Origin: Paramacrobiotus richtersi
Taxonomy: Eukaryota > Tardigrada > Eutardigrada > Parachela > Macrobiotidae
NCBI GenBank assembly: GCA_034698045.1
Contig: JAQGAU010000868.1
Span: forward strand, 1-23,074
Length of the DNA: 23,074 nucleotides
Reading direction: 5' to 3'
Positions 10,131-19,436 of the stretch are shown here, piece after piece. Numbering within the stretch: the stretch's first letter is position 1; each line of letters opens with the position of its first letter. Made by a program: the position numbers and the translations under genes. The notes under the pieces were generated by a model that had not been told where the DNA came from, did not search any database, and worked only from the letters and a program-made list of their open reading frames with translations.

Positions 10131-12314
10131 TTATTTCTTGTTAGTTAAATCTGCTGACTCCATTGTAAAATCATTCTCTTTGGAGGACCTACGACTGTGA
10201 ATATAGGTAAAAATTGCATAAAACAGCGAAGCGACAAATGAGAATATACTATAACCGAGCCAAGTTAATTTCCCTCCATACTGTTGATAAAATAATCCAG
10301 CAGCTATCCCACCAATACCTTGTCCTGCAATAAAACATCGTTTTCATGTTGTGTTTCATGTTGTCTGTCTATCTTCGTAAACGTTGCCTTAGTGGTAACT
10401 TTTTCAGCGGTGCCATATTTTTACACACCTATCCCTTCATAAGTGGCTCCTAAGACGCCCTGCAAGGTCGCTGTTCCACCCACTGGGGCTTTGGCATATG
10501 CAAAATTGGTCAGAGCCGCGTAAAATAACCCAAATCCAACGGAATGTGTTATGTCAATTAGCAGAACAAACCATGGATTTATCATCAAACCATAAGACAG
10601 GAACCGTATGGCAAAGGATATCAAACATAGAAGCATACATCCGTGGTAGCCAACCTTCTTGATTATCCAACCGGAAACGGCCATCATCGGTGCTTCGTAA
10701 CAACATTGAACAAACACTGTGATGCCCAGTAAAAGGTTAGATGCACCCAGTTCCGATTGATACCATGCCAGGTAACCATAGAGCAGTCCGGAATTAATGC
10801 CGGCCACAAACGTTCCCCCGCTATGAAAACGAATGGAAATGAGTATAAAAAAATTAAGATTTCAGCATGAAAATCATATTCTTTTTTTTCTGCATAAGAA
10901 TATTTCTCTGCTGAAGTATATATAATGACAATTTAATTACATAACTTGCAGATCTGTATATACGTACAACTTTTCGTATTTTTCAAAATTAGTTATATCT
11001 GCAAGGGCGATCACATCTGACAAAACCGAGATACATACACGTACGCGTACACGTAAGTGTAAGTCATATTTTATAGTGAAAGGGACATTCGATGTTATTT
11101 GTTCGTAAGATCAACATAGAGATATGACTGATTTGGTATTCGCTACTTACCAGAAGAGCAACACATCAAAGGTCAGTATGCTTTTAGCAACGGATACAAG
11201 CAATTTTTCATTTTCAGTCGCCTTTTGCTTTGGAAGAAATAACGTGGTTGTCAGTCCGAGAACCGCGGCTACCGCAAAAGCGATAAATGCCGCTGTGAAA
11301 TCGCGATCTTGTGGTGAAGTATCCGAAAACTGGTCCAGAAGAAACCCCACAATCAGCGCACCGAGTGCCCATCCCATCGTACCCGTTACTCGATTGGCGC
11401 CGTATGTCGTGGGAACTGGGGAGGTGTTAACAATCCCAAACCCAATTGAATCATCCAGGGTGGTGACAGATGCATAACCATACCAAGCGAATATCAACAG
11501 GAGGCCGCTCAACCAAAACTGCAGTGTCCACCGAATGGATATACCGACTGACCCTTCCTGTATTTCCGGAATCCAGGAACAGTTGTAGGCACATGAAAGA
11601 TCTTCGATATAGTTCGAAATATTTGCAACGAACATAGGACTGGAAAAAGTTTCATTGTTCTCATAATTTGTGCAGGTCAAGTTGCCCGGAATATTGCCGT
11701 CAATGCTGGAAAGGTTATGATTGTAGCATGAAATATTGTGAACTGACACTGGTATGGACAAAACGTTCATCGAAGGAATAAAGTAAATGGCAATAAAAAA
11801 AGCTAATTGTACGATGGAGAATATGCGCGCTAACGCATATGGTGCTTTAAATTTATCCGACAGAGCACCGCTTATTGGTTTGGCTAGCAGCGAAACAAAA
11901 GGTTGGCTTCCAAAGATGATACCATTTTCCGAAGCATTAAGTCCCAGATGCTGGATGAATAAAGGAATGTATGGCACCAGACATGACTGAGCTACGAGGA
12001 AAAACGCTATTTCGTAATTTGTCGCATACTAGTAAACGCGATATTCTAGTGTTTGCCTTGGGTGTGTTTTGTATAAATTCTAAACTGTATCTTGCTGTTC
12101 AAATAAAATGCACTGAATGCATTTTGTTGTGTGAACAATTAACATATATGTGTTATTAGTCATGACACGAATATCTAGTGACGAAGTTGTTAATCATGTC
12201 GGTACAGTATCAGCTGGCTGGAAAGTTGGCTGGCTTACCTCCCAGTTGGAAGAAGTACAGTGTTTTCAAGGAAAGTAGATACGGATGGAAGAACGCTTTG
12301 ACGTAATTCAACAT
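10131..12314 (-). CDS. MFSD6: MFSD6-like major facilitator superfamily transporter
   Basis: This is a multi-pass transporter of the MFS_1-like/MFSD6 family; its substrate is unknown. Four exons close in phase: 12314-12239, 12006-11151, 10820-10429 and 10324-10131, giving 505 residues (human MFSD6 is about 790, mostly extra termini). The first exon starts MLNYVKAFFHPYLLSLKT. The family motif follows: a first helix ending LVPYIPLFIQHLGL, then GIIFGSQPFVSLLAKPISG and ALSDKF. Residues about 105-180 form a Cys-containing extracellular loop with several N-x-S/T sites. A signature GANRVTGTMGWALGALIVG follows, then helices LLLGITVFVQCCYEAPMM and LIDITHSVGFGLFYAALTNF, and IGGIAAGLFYQQYGG with a short basic cytoplasmic tail. 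No defects are seen. It converges with the arginase-like gene. Confidence 0.9.
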
Positions 12315-12899
12315 ATTTCGGTCCCTCCTTTAATCTGTGCCGGAAGAAAATTAGTAAGAGAGCACTCTCTACAGAAGACTTGAGCTTCTGTGTTCCCTCG
12401 TTCGAGCAAATTCGGCTACCACAGCATTCAAACCGTTGTTTCAAAATTGGTCTCACGCAGCGCTTGTAGTAACAATGTAGTTCTCATGATAATATTTGTA
12501 ACAATAATTTTGATACAACACGTTCACAAGTTCCCAACGGACAATAGTTAACTCGTAGCACTAGTGGCAGTAATCATTATTATTATGAGAAAAAACGGTA
12601 TACAAATACAACTAGTTGCGAGTATGATGCAAGAGTATTTAGTCTACTAACGATAAGATTGTCACTCTCGGAAATTCAAATATTTGAACCAAAAACTATG
12701 GACCTACATATCTATCTATTGTTATTATCACTACATTGTATTTAACAGTACTTATCAAATTTTTTAGCCAGACATAGTTATGATAATGATAACAAAGGGC
12801 AGTCATAAACTTTCGGATAACCGGCTGTCTCTGTAACCCGTTTTCGTTTATATTTGCTTAAGAGGTCAACTGTATTTTGATTTTTGGTTGATAATAAAA
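12315..12899. other. Intergenic DNA, no supported gene
   Basis: This stretch lies upstream of the MFSD6-like start (minus strand) and upstream of the decayed TRRAP copy (plus strand). It should hold the MFSD6 promoter. I see no TATA box, repeat or coding similarity that I can defend. Confidence 0.45.
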
Positions 12900-15306
12900 T
12901 GGCACTTTAATAATGGTACTCCTACAGTTTCCATTCGGGCAATGGAAGTGGAACTCCCAATGCTATTACGATAGGCAATGGGCGTGATATCTCGGAGAAC
13001 AAAAAGAAATAACTTGTGGTCTTGGATCCATGTTACAAACTTACATCTACGGATTCGGACTCTGAATTTCGGAGACACATCCCACGATCTGCAATGCTCT
13101 GGCCTCTGGAGAATTTCACCATGCAGATTATGTGCATTTACGATGGCGGCCGATCGGTGGCACGAGGATTTTCTGGCGCAAAGTTACGCGTACGCGCTGG
13201 AGTGTGAGAATCGTGATTAAAGGTGATGCAGTCTAAAAATGACACTATCCATAATCCAGTGTGTCATCACTATCGTCAGGAGTTTTGGAACAAGAGTTAT
13301 GAGGAACCTGGCGGGGCTGTAGAAGGTCTTTCGAAAGCTTTGGCGGATGTGACTTCGGAAGCGATACAGCGGCGAGCCCAAGCGTTACAGGTTAATTTTT
13401 AATTACGGAAGACTTTGTTTTACGGAAGTTACGGGAAGTAGGAGTAAACGTTTTTTATCCGGTTTTATGATTTTTATCCAACTTAAATTTTGTATTTTAC
13501 AATACTTCTGTGCGACTTTAGACAAGTCTCGAGTACAACAAGATGCGGAAAGATTTCATCAAGGACTTCGAAGAGTAATATCTCAAACTGCAAACCATGA
13601 TCTCCACACTGAAGACATGGATACGTACATTTGCGAAGGCTTAGAAAGTAATCAAATCCCATCTGGGTTACACCTATCTGGATACGCATCACCGCCAGCA
13701 GATCAACTTCACCAGTTTTACCGCGGAGATGGAGCTTCCGGGCGATTTTACCATACAGCGGAATCCACACATCAACCGAGCCACGCAGATCCTACCGAGA
13801 ATGGATGTGCTGTACAAACACAATATTGCTTGTCGGCGCATTTATTTAACAATGTGGGCGAAACCATTCTTCATCTGATCATTGCTGACAAAGCCAGTAC
13901 GCTACAAGGTCGGAAGGAAGAACGGATACTGCAAATGTTCTCCGCCATCGAACCCATTTTTGACGCTTTCCCCGAGGCCAACAGGCGGACATTGAAATAT
14001 TACGTTCCAAAAGTGACGCCTATCGCACCGGCAATGGAGGATAGTCAGAATTCTTGTGCATCTGGGATGCGTACAAGAAATACTGTGATAAAAAGAATAC
14101 CGACTCGGATGGTCCCATTATGAAGTTGTACGAACGGACTGTTGCGGTATGGCTCATATTTATCATTTCTAGGTAGCAGCAGTGTTTAGCATGAGCAGTT
14201 TATTGTACTTTTCTTATACGAATTCATATTTGTATAGCTGTATGCATGGATTTTTCCGTACATGGATTAATAATGTTTTATTGATTAGGTGATGCATTGG
14301 AATAACCAGACCCTCACAAACGCCACACTGCGGGATTGTTTGAAAGAGACGCAAATTTTTATGGTACAGCCGCGAGTTTTACGAGATTATTTCTGGAAAC
14401 TATCCTAAAGCTGACGATTATTTCCTTTTCCGTCGAACTGTAAATTAATTTCTAGTATAACCATTACGAAACACGGTTAAATTGTGTTGTTTCAACGCTT
14501 TTAGTTGATTCGGTCGCATGCCATAACTGAGTATGGCCGTACACCTGTTGCGCCTGACGAAGCTGCCGGATATGATGCACGTTCACAATGAAAGCGGAAT
14601 AGAAGGCGTTTACTCGCACACATTTGAGATGGACGACAGAACGGGAGAAAGTCTCATCCAGGGAACTGTACCCTTCGGACTTACCCTAAGCTGACGGAAA
14701 TCTTCATGGCATACGGTGTACAGGGTCCGTTTTAACATTCTATGGTGGCTGCAGCAAGGGCACTCAAACTGAGTGAAGCCAAATTTAAGGTACGGGTTTC
14801 GTTCAAAATATGCAAATTTTCTGTCGGTGCAGGAAAGATTGTCGGTTAGAATTTATTTTAAGAATTGATATCGTTATCATCCAGTATGCAAATTAAAAAA
14901 ATTATACAGCGGGGAAATCAGAGGAAACATCTTGCTGATATGCCGGTTTAATCGGAAAGTGTGACTTTGTTACAGGCCTAAGTGAAGACAACATTTTCCG
15001 ATGAAGTGATATCCTTGATATCCCGGAAAGAAACGAGCAAAGCCAGGCTTTTGCTGATTCCCAAGCGACAGATAAACCCGAGGTTGTTACTTCTTCGTTG
15101 CCAACGAATCCCTATTGGAAAAGCAGCTATCGGAGCCAGATATGCAAAGTCTGGTCCAGCACGGTACCAGTAATCAGATGCTGAGTGATCTGAACGAGTT
15201 GATGCTGTTCCAATGCCACGAGAGCCATGCACTCAAGCTGATCAATATCGCCAAGAGTCCCAATAATCTGTCGGCGAATCCGTCCTTGTCCATGGTTATT
15301 ATATGA
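12900..15306 (+). pseudogene. TRRAP: Unprocessed pseudogene of the TRRAP C-terminal half (FAT end, PI3K-like domain, FATC)
   Basis: Translating in shifting frames recovers the TRRAP C-terminus in order: RRHIPRSAMLWPLENF, RWHEDFLAQSYAYALE, SEAIQRRAQALQ, LQTMISTLKTWIRTFAK, TAEMELPGDFTIQ with PRMDVLYKHNIACRRIYL, RKEERILQMFSAIEP, TLKYYVPKVTPIAP, TLRDCLKETQIFMVQPRVL, ADDYFLFRRT, VHLLRLTKLPDMMHVHN, LTEIFMAYGVQGPF, FSDEVISLI, and a FATC-like end closing at the TGA at 15304-15306. Reading needs several one-base shifts (near 13141-13150, 13846, 14050, 14395, 14531, 14692, 15100) and crosses stops at 13576, 13642, 14733 and 14979. GT-AG introns remain (for example 13391-13521 and 14149-14288), so it is a DNA-level duplicate, not a retrocopy. 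The 12900-13030 start is weak. The FATC end lacks the usual terminal aromatic residues. Confidence 0.82.
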
Positions 15307-15718
15307 AAAGAATAATTACAGTATTTGGAAAGTGATGTGATTCACTGTTACGTTCATTGTCTGAACGTTTTTCGGTCATGGTCCGGGAGTGTTGCGTGGC
15401 CCTTTTTGGCCAGATTCGCTGATGGCTGGATTTACAAAAAGAACTTTGTCTTATATCGGACTCTGTCGTTGTTTGTGCCACCGCTCGGATGGTTGGCCAA
15501 AATTTACCAATGGGGATTTGCAAAAGTGGCGCGTTTCAAGCCCAAGCCAAAAGTATTCAGCAAGTTTGTCAAGATAAGACTTGCGGATGTAGTCACGCAA
15601 AAGAACAGTTTCTTTTTCGAATTTATTTTCCTGCATCTCACATCGCCTTCAACACTCAAAAACCGTTGCTAAACGTACATAATACTGTCAACCTAGTCCA
15701 ACACATCCGTCTGATTTA
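15307..15718. other. Convergent intergenic DNA, open in several frames
   Basis: About 410 nt lie between the end of the TRRAP pseudogene (+) and the stop of the coiled-coil gene (-). Five frames stay open for 60-115 codons, the longest on the plus strand from 15325 to 15672. I recognise none of them and see no splice pattern that chooses one. Confidence 0.4.
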
Positions 15719-16214
15719 TTAAACTGGCTTGAACTTTTTCTCGAATGCTTTGGTAATTCCAGTACTGGTTTTGCCTGCGACCAGTGAGTTCACCTTAGAA
15801 TCCAACTTCTTATAAGCGAGTTCCGTACGCCGCAAGGAGAGTTTGCATTCCGTAACTTCTTTCCCGTTGTCCCGAAGAATCTTCAAAAGTTCCTCGTGCT
15901 TCACATCCAGGCTCTTCTTCTGCGTCTCACTGCCGGTAAAATTGTTGGTCATTTCTTTCAGCTGGGAGCGTAGATCGTCCACCTCCATATCGCGCGTGTT
16001 TTTAAATGCTAGGACCTGGACAGATTTCAGACTCAAGAAACTAACAGTAATCAGATACTGGGAATAACGTACCGCATTGCCCATAACCATGACGGTTCTG
16101 CGCAGTTGATGTATGTTGGCTGGGCCGTCGCTCTGGAGTCTGGACAGATACGAACACGTCCACGGCTTCTTCGATCTCTTTCAGCTCTCTTTCACTCAGC
16201 TCGTCAGCAGACAT
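15719..16214 (-). CDS. Unknown coiled-coil protein, with one apparent frame break in exon 1
   Basis: Two exons are visible: 16214-16073 and 16015-15719. Exon 2 encodes 98 residues rich in Lys, Glu, Leu and Asp with heptad-like spacing (DDLRSQLKEMTNN, KSLDVKHEELLKILRD), ending FEKKFKPV. Exon 1 begins at an ATG with an acidic helix (MSADELSERELKEIEEAV). Its second half (SRLQSDGPANIHQLRRTV) lies in another frame, so exon 1 is one base too long (142 nt where 141 or 144 would fit). The shift lies near 16148-16160. AATAAA overlaps the stop on the minus strand. I do not recognise the family. The break could be an assembly error, a recent lesion, or a wrong start choice, with translation beginning at the in-frame ATG just before the intron. 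The gene is divergent from the 67-residue gene at 16688. Confidence 0.5.
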
Positions 16215-16687
16215 CTTTAATAAGAGTGCGTTTAGATTTTACTGTGATGTGTTTTCAGAAACTAAAACAGAATGTTGGGGAACAATACGGAGAAGCCGTC
16301 TAAAGAAGTTACAACTGATGGGTTAAATGACTTTGCAAAGTTTCGTCATTACGATACGCAAAAAGACGCATGCGTGCAATTTATAGGATGACGTAAACAT
16401 GTATTATGTGCAGGAAATAATGGTTTTATAATAATATGAATATAAATATAAACTAAAATTTATACTTTACTACTGATACGTTCCATTACGTACGTCTGAC
16501 GTTATGTACCCTATACTTACACGAGTACGCTATCTCTATTAGGCATTCGTTCTGTAATCGCAGAGTTTGGTTCTTGACCGGAGCTGCTGAAATCTCGTTT
16601 ATGCACGTTACAAGAACTCCGTTCTCGCCACACTGTTAACACTATAAAGAGTTCTCGCCTTTATCAGAATTATTGTTCGAGATAATC
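16215..16687. promoter_or_regulatory. Divergent promoter region with a TATA box for the + strand microprotein
   Basis: This 473-nt region separates the starts of two divergent genes. TATAAA at 16643-16648 lies 40 nt before the + strand ATG, which would leave a very short 5' UTR. It is flanked by two copies of GTTCTCGCC (16621-16629 and 16651-16659). The middle of the region is AT-rich with no other feature. Confidence 0.45.
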
Positions 16688-17038
16688 ATGGATCAGTCCG
16701 ATATCCATCGCCCCGAGGTAAGTCGGAAGATACTTTCGGTCAGAGTGAATCAGCTAGACGCGATTTCGTCACCTCGTAAGATTATTAAATTTAAGTTGCG
16801 TGGTCTCTTTTGCAGTGGTTTGGATCGATGTCGGGTGGATCATACAGCCACAGACTGCGACAGAAAACTGAACAGGTATTGTTTTTTTCCTTCGGCTTTC
16901 TTGGTTTACCATTGAGTGTTTTAGGTACTGCGGATGCGCCGACGTCAGCGGGCTGATTTCCGAGACCTTCGGAAACGGATGAAGAAGCTGACGAAGAATA
17001 TAGAACGACTTACCAGATCACTGGAATTGCTGGAATAG
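16688..17038 (+). CDS. Small basic coiled-coil protein, 67 residues, function unknown
   Basis: Three exons close in phase 0: 16688-16717, 16816-16875 and 16925-17038. Splice sites are good (GAG|GTAAGT, TTTTGCAG, GTTTTAG). The protein has a short N-terminus (MDQSDIHRPEWFGSMSGG), then a strongly basic helix with RMRRRQRADFRDLRKRMKK, then a heptad-like KNIERLTRSLELLE before a TAG stop. After the TAG the frame stays open for ten more codons, up to a possible donor at 17071 (GGAAG|GTACG). The stop may therefore be a nonsense change inside a longer gene, or the mRNA may have a 3' UTR intron. I do not recognise the family. The coordinated phases and TATA box argue it is expressed. Confidence 0.55.
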
Positions 17039-17362
17039 AATCGTGCGAACATTCGTCTATCAGGAAGGTACGCCACCATACTCCGCATCCAAGACACTTC
17101 TGTGTTTAACTTTCCACTGTTAATTTTCGGTTTGTCCTTCTTGTTTTCTCGAAAAATTGTGTCGAAAAGTTAAGTTGTCGGTGGCTCTTACTGTGTGGTT
17201 CGGAGGAGATGTGTGCGAGTTCATATTTGCATTAAATCACTTTCGGGTTATGTTACATATTGTTCAAACGCGGCTTTCGCCTTTCGAACATGCAGAGTAA
17301 CCTTGTATGTACGTCAGTCGGGTTGTAATCTGTCAGCCCCGAAATTTTTTTTGGACGCTCAC
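17039..17362 (+). other. Intergenic or intronic DNA
   Basis: About 320 nt between the microprotein stop and the next candidate exon. It could be an intron if the two belong to one transcription unit (possible donor at 17071, possible acceptor at 17362). I see no other feature. Confidence 0.4.
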
Positions 17363-17970
17363 AGAACGCAAGCAAAGCAGCAAACGACAGCAGCTGTCGA
17401 AAAATATAGCATTAATTTATTAAACACTGTAAATAAATGCACGTTCGTGGTTGAAATTTCAATCAGCAGATTACTACATTATAGTCTTGAAAAAATCTTG
17501 TGACAATGATAACACACCATCCCTTAACGTATGGTTCTATCTTCTGTTGACTTCATCTGTGTTTAGAAACAAATGGTCTAAAAATTTACGGAATCCTGTG
17601 AGACGTTCACGATCCATGAACGGTAGCAGTACGAAAACGAACAAAAAGATTCGTTCGAATAGCGATCGTGAGAACGGACAAGTCACTTTCCGGTACAGTG
17701 TCTTTCTTTGCCACCTTCATATTGCATTTATCGTGCCGAAATAGTCAGATAATCTAGGCTCGCCTTCCAGTATCCTTTTCTTTAATTGTGACGCGTAAGG
17801 AAACTGTTCAAAATATTCCCATGGAACAATTGCTGCTGAAACTATCTGATCCTGAAACGAACATTTTATTACCATGGTCCACGTGCAACTTCAGGATCAC
17901 AACAATCAGTAAGGAAGAGGTCAGGCCATACTTACGAACGCGGAATAGGCAGCCAGGTCGGCATAAGTGA
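17363..17970 (+). CDS. Exons of an unknown basic protein (3' end of a gene, model uncertain)
   Basis: Three segments look coding. The first is 17363-17430, after CTCACAG and ending at GTAAAT; it has a Gln/Thr-rich sequence (TQAKQQTTAAVEKYSINLL). The second is about 17567-17692, after GTGTTTAG; it is Arg/Ser/Asn-rich (NPVRRSRSMNGSSTKTNKK), like a disordered nuclear region. The third is about 17811-17970, beginning ETVQNIPMEQLLLKLSD and ending NRQPGRHK-stop, with AATAAA 8 nt later. The phase between the second and third segments does not close with the most obvious donor (TTCCG|GTACAG). It closes if the donor is GGACAA|GTCACT and the acceptor is GCGTAAG. The segments may continue the 16688 gene or form a separate one. 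I do not recognise the family. Confidence 0.35.
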
Positions 17971-17977
17971 GCTAAGC

Positions 17978-17983
17978 AATAAA
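17978..17983 (+). other. Polyadenylation signal AATAAA (+)
   Basis: The motif lies 8 nt past the + strand stop at 17970. It supports a transcript ending near 18000, convergent with the GST gene. Confidence 0.55.
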
Positions 17984-18090
17984 GACGAGTTAATGTGTTA
18001 TTTTTTATAATAAATTAGGTTTTTCGACATTGGAATTGCTGGGCCTTTATAAAAAAAATTAAATCAACGCTCAATAATTAAAACAGCAGT

Positions 18091-18096
18091 TTTATT
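18091..18096 (-). other. Polyadenylation signal AATAAA (TTTATT on +) for the GST gene
   Basis: The motif overlaps the last stop in the GST model, so the transcript probably ends just downstream. That leaves no room for the missing GST tail before the neighbouring convergent gene. Confidence 0.5.
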
Positions 18097-19436
18097 CATC
18101 CGGTTATGCTGATTTGCCAGAATACAAGCTGCAAAATGATTTGTTTAACAGTTTTAACTCACATCGTTTCCTACAATATATCCATAACCTTTTCCGTGTT
18201 TGGAATGAAAATCTTCCAGTTTCTGCATTTTTTGCGGTAGAGTGATCGCTCCAAATTTTTTTGTGGCTCGGGCCTTTAATACACAACATCATCCTGATAT
18301 ACTCATTGTTGCGCGACATTTCGCATACAAGCTTAAATATGTTAGTCTGCATGGAGAAGTACTGTAAACTGAAATTGACTTTTTTACAGCTTTTTCCAAC
18401 AAATGAAGCGATAAAAATGTTTATCATCAAAACAAACTCTTCTGTATCAAAATGTGATTAATGTAGTGGTGTGTGTTTTTAGTTATAATGCTTAAAACAT
18501 TATTTTTTCCTCATGTCCAGCAAATGGCTGGTTCAGTCGTTTTGTTATAAATATCTAGAATATTTTGAAGAATATTTATCGTCTTGCACATTATGTACAG
18601 AGTATCTGTTTTAATCTTAAATATAACAAATTTGCTCTATTAGTTAGCAATATGCAGTACTAAGTAGAGTTAATGAAAGCCATGATTTTAATTCATGTTT
18701 GTGGATGGCAATACATGGCACGGAAACAATTGTAATTGATGCATACCTTGTGTTTATTGTCCCGCTCATAAATGACTTTCAAGGCATCTGACAGTATCTC
18801 ATCAATTAATTCAGCAGCCGAATCAACCAACGCCTTCTCGAAGTTATTCCTTCCGGCCATATCTGAAAAGGGATGTCTGCATTTTCATTAATCGCCCATA
18901 GCATGATTACGATGCATGTTATTTCCAGACAGACACTTACCAAACACACCCGCCAAATAACGCGCAATACTTAAACTCTGCGATAGCTGATGTTCTCCAA
19001 ACTCCAGCACCGGAAGCATGTGAAGGGGCATGGCTGAAGGGGGGAAACAAATACAGGGTTCGGAGGTCAGAAGAGTCATTTATTATCCCATGAAAAAAAG
19101 GATAGAAAAGTATTGCCTGCTAATATAAGTTTTCCGTGATTCAGCCATCAAACTACCGGTACGAGTACTTATTACAATTACAGTCATTTCCATATTAGGT
19201 GTAAAATTTTGCAATTTCCAGTGCTCATCATAATCTGATTTGTACCGTATAACACATTATCTGAATACTGACATATAGTTAGACAATTACCGATCCGTAC
19301 TAGGTTTTAACTTTTCCCACATCCCTTGATAAACTCTGTTATCCTCAAAACGTTCTCCGGCAGCATGAAAGATCAATCGAATTAGCTCTCCTCTCGCTCG
19401 GGCATCGAAGTAATACAGTTTGAATCGGGTTTCCAT
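18096..19436 (-). CDS. Sigma-class glutathione S-transferase, C-terminally truncated
   Basis: Sigma GSTs are cytosolic dimers that conjugate glutathione or isomerise prostaglandin H2. Exons close in phase: 19436-19301, 19033-18941, 18862-18747, 18273-18163 and 18128-18096, giving 162 residues (family about 200-205). The thioredoxin-like half is intact: LYYFDARARGE with the catalytic Tyr (Y9), the cis-Pro motif MLPVLE, and the glutathione-binding QSLSIARYLA. The helical half has KALVDSAAELIDE and ends YIVGND, where sigma GSTs continue with a L-x-W-A-D helix and about 50 more residues. Here the reading either stops two codons later (VS then TAA) or crosses a 34-nt GTGAGT...TTGCAG intron to an unrelated ten-residue end. 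AATAAA follows at once. It may be a truncated gene or an early pseudogene. Confidence 0.75.

Noticed and set aside
13467..14123. 218-codon + strand open frame as a gene of its own
   Set aside because: Only its last third resembles TRRAP. The first part is out of frame with the similarity. It is a chance opening across a frame-shifted pseudogene.
12900..15306. Alternative genetic code explaining the internal stops
   Set aside because: Different stop codons are crossed and several one-base shifts are also needed. Intact neighbouring genes end normally at TAA, TAG and TGA at the expected family ends.
1..15306. The two TRRAP parts as one gene with a very long intron
   Set aside because: They are on opposite strands, with complete unrelated genes on both strands between them.
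15325..15672. 115-codon + strand frame after the TRRAP pseudogene
   Set aside because: Five frames are open in the same place and none is recognisable, so I could not choose a coding one.
17195..17503. 102-codon + strand frame
   Set aside because: Its start region has no similarity or promoter. Only the 17363-17430 part looks coding, as an exon of another gene.
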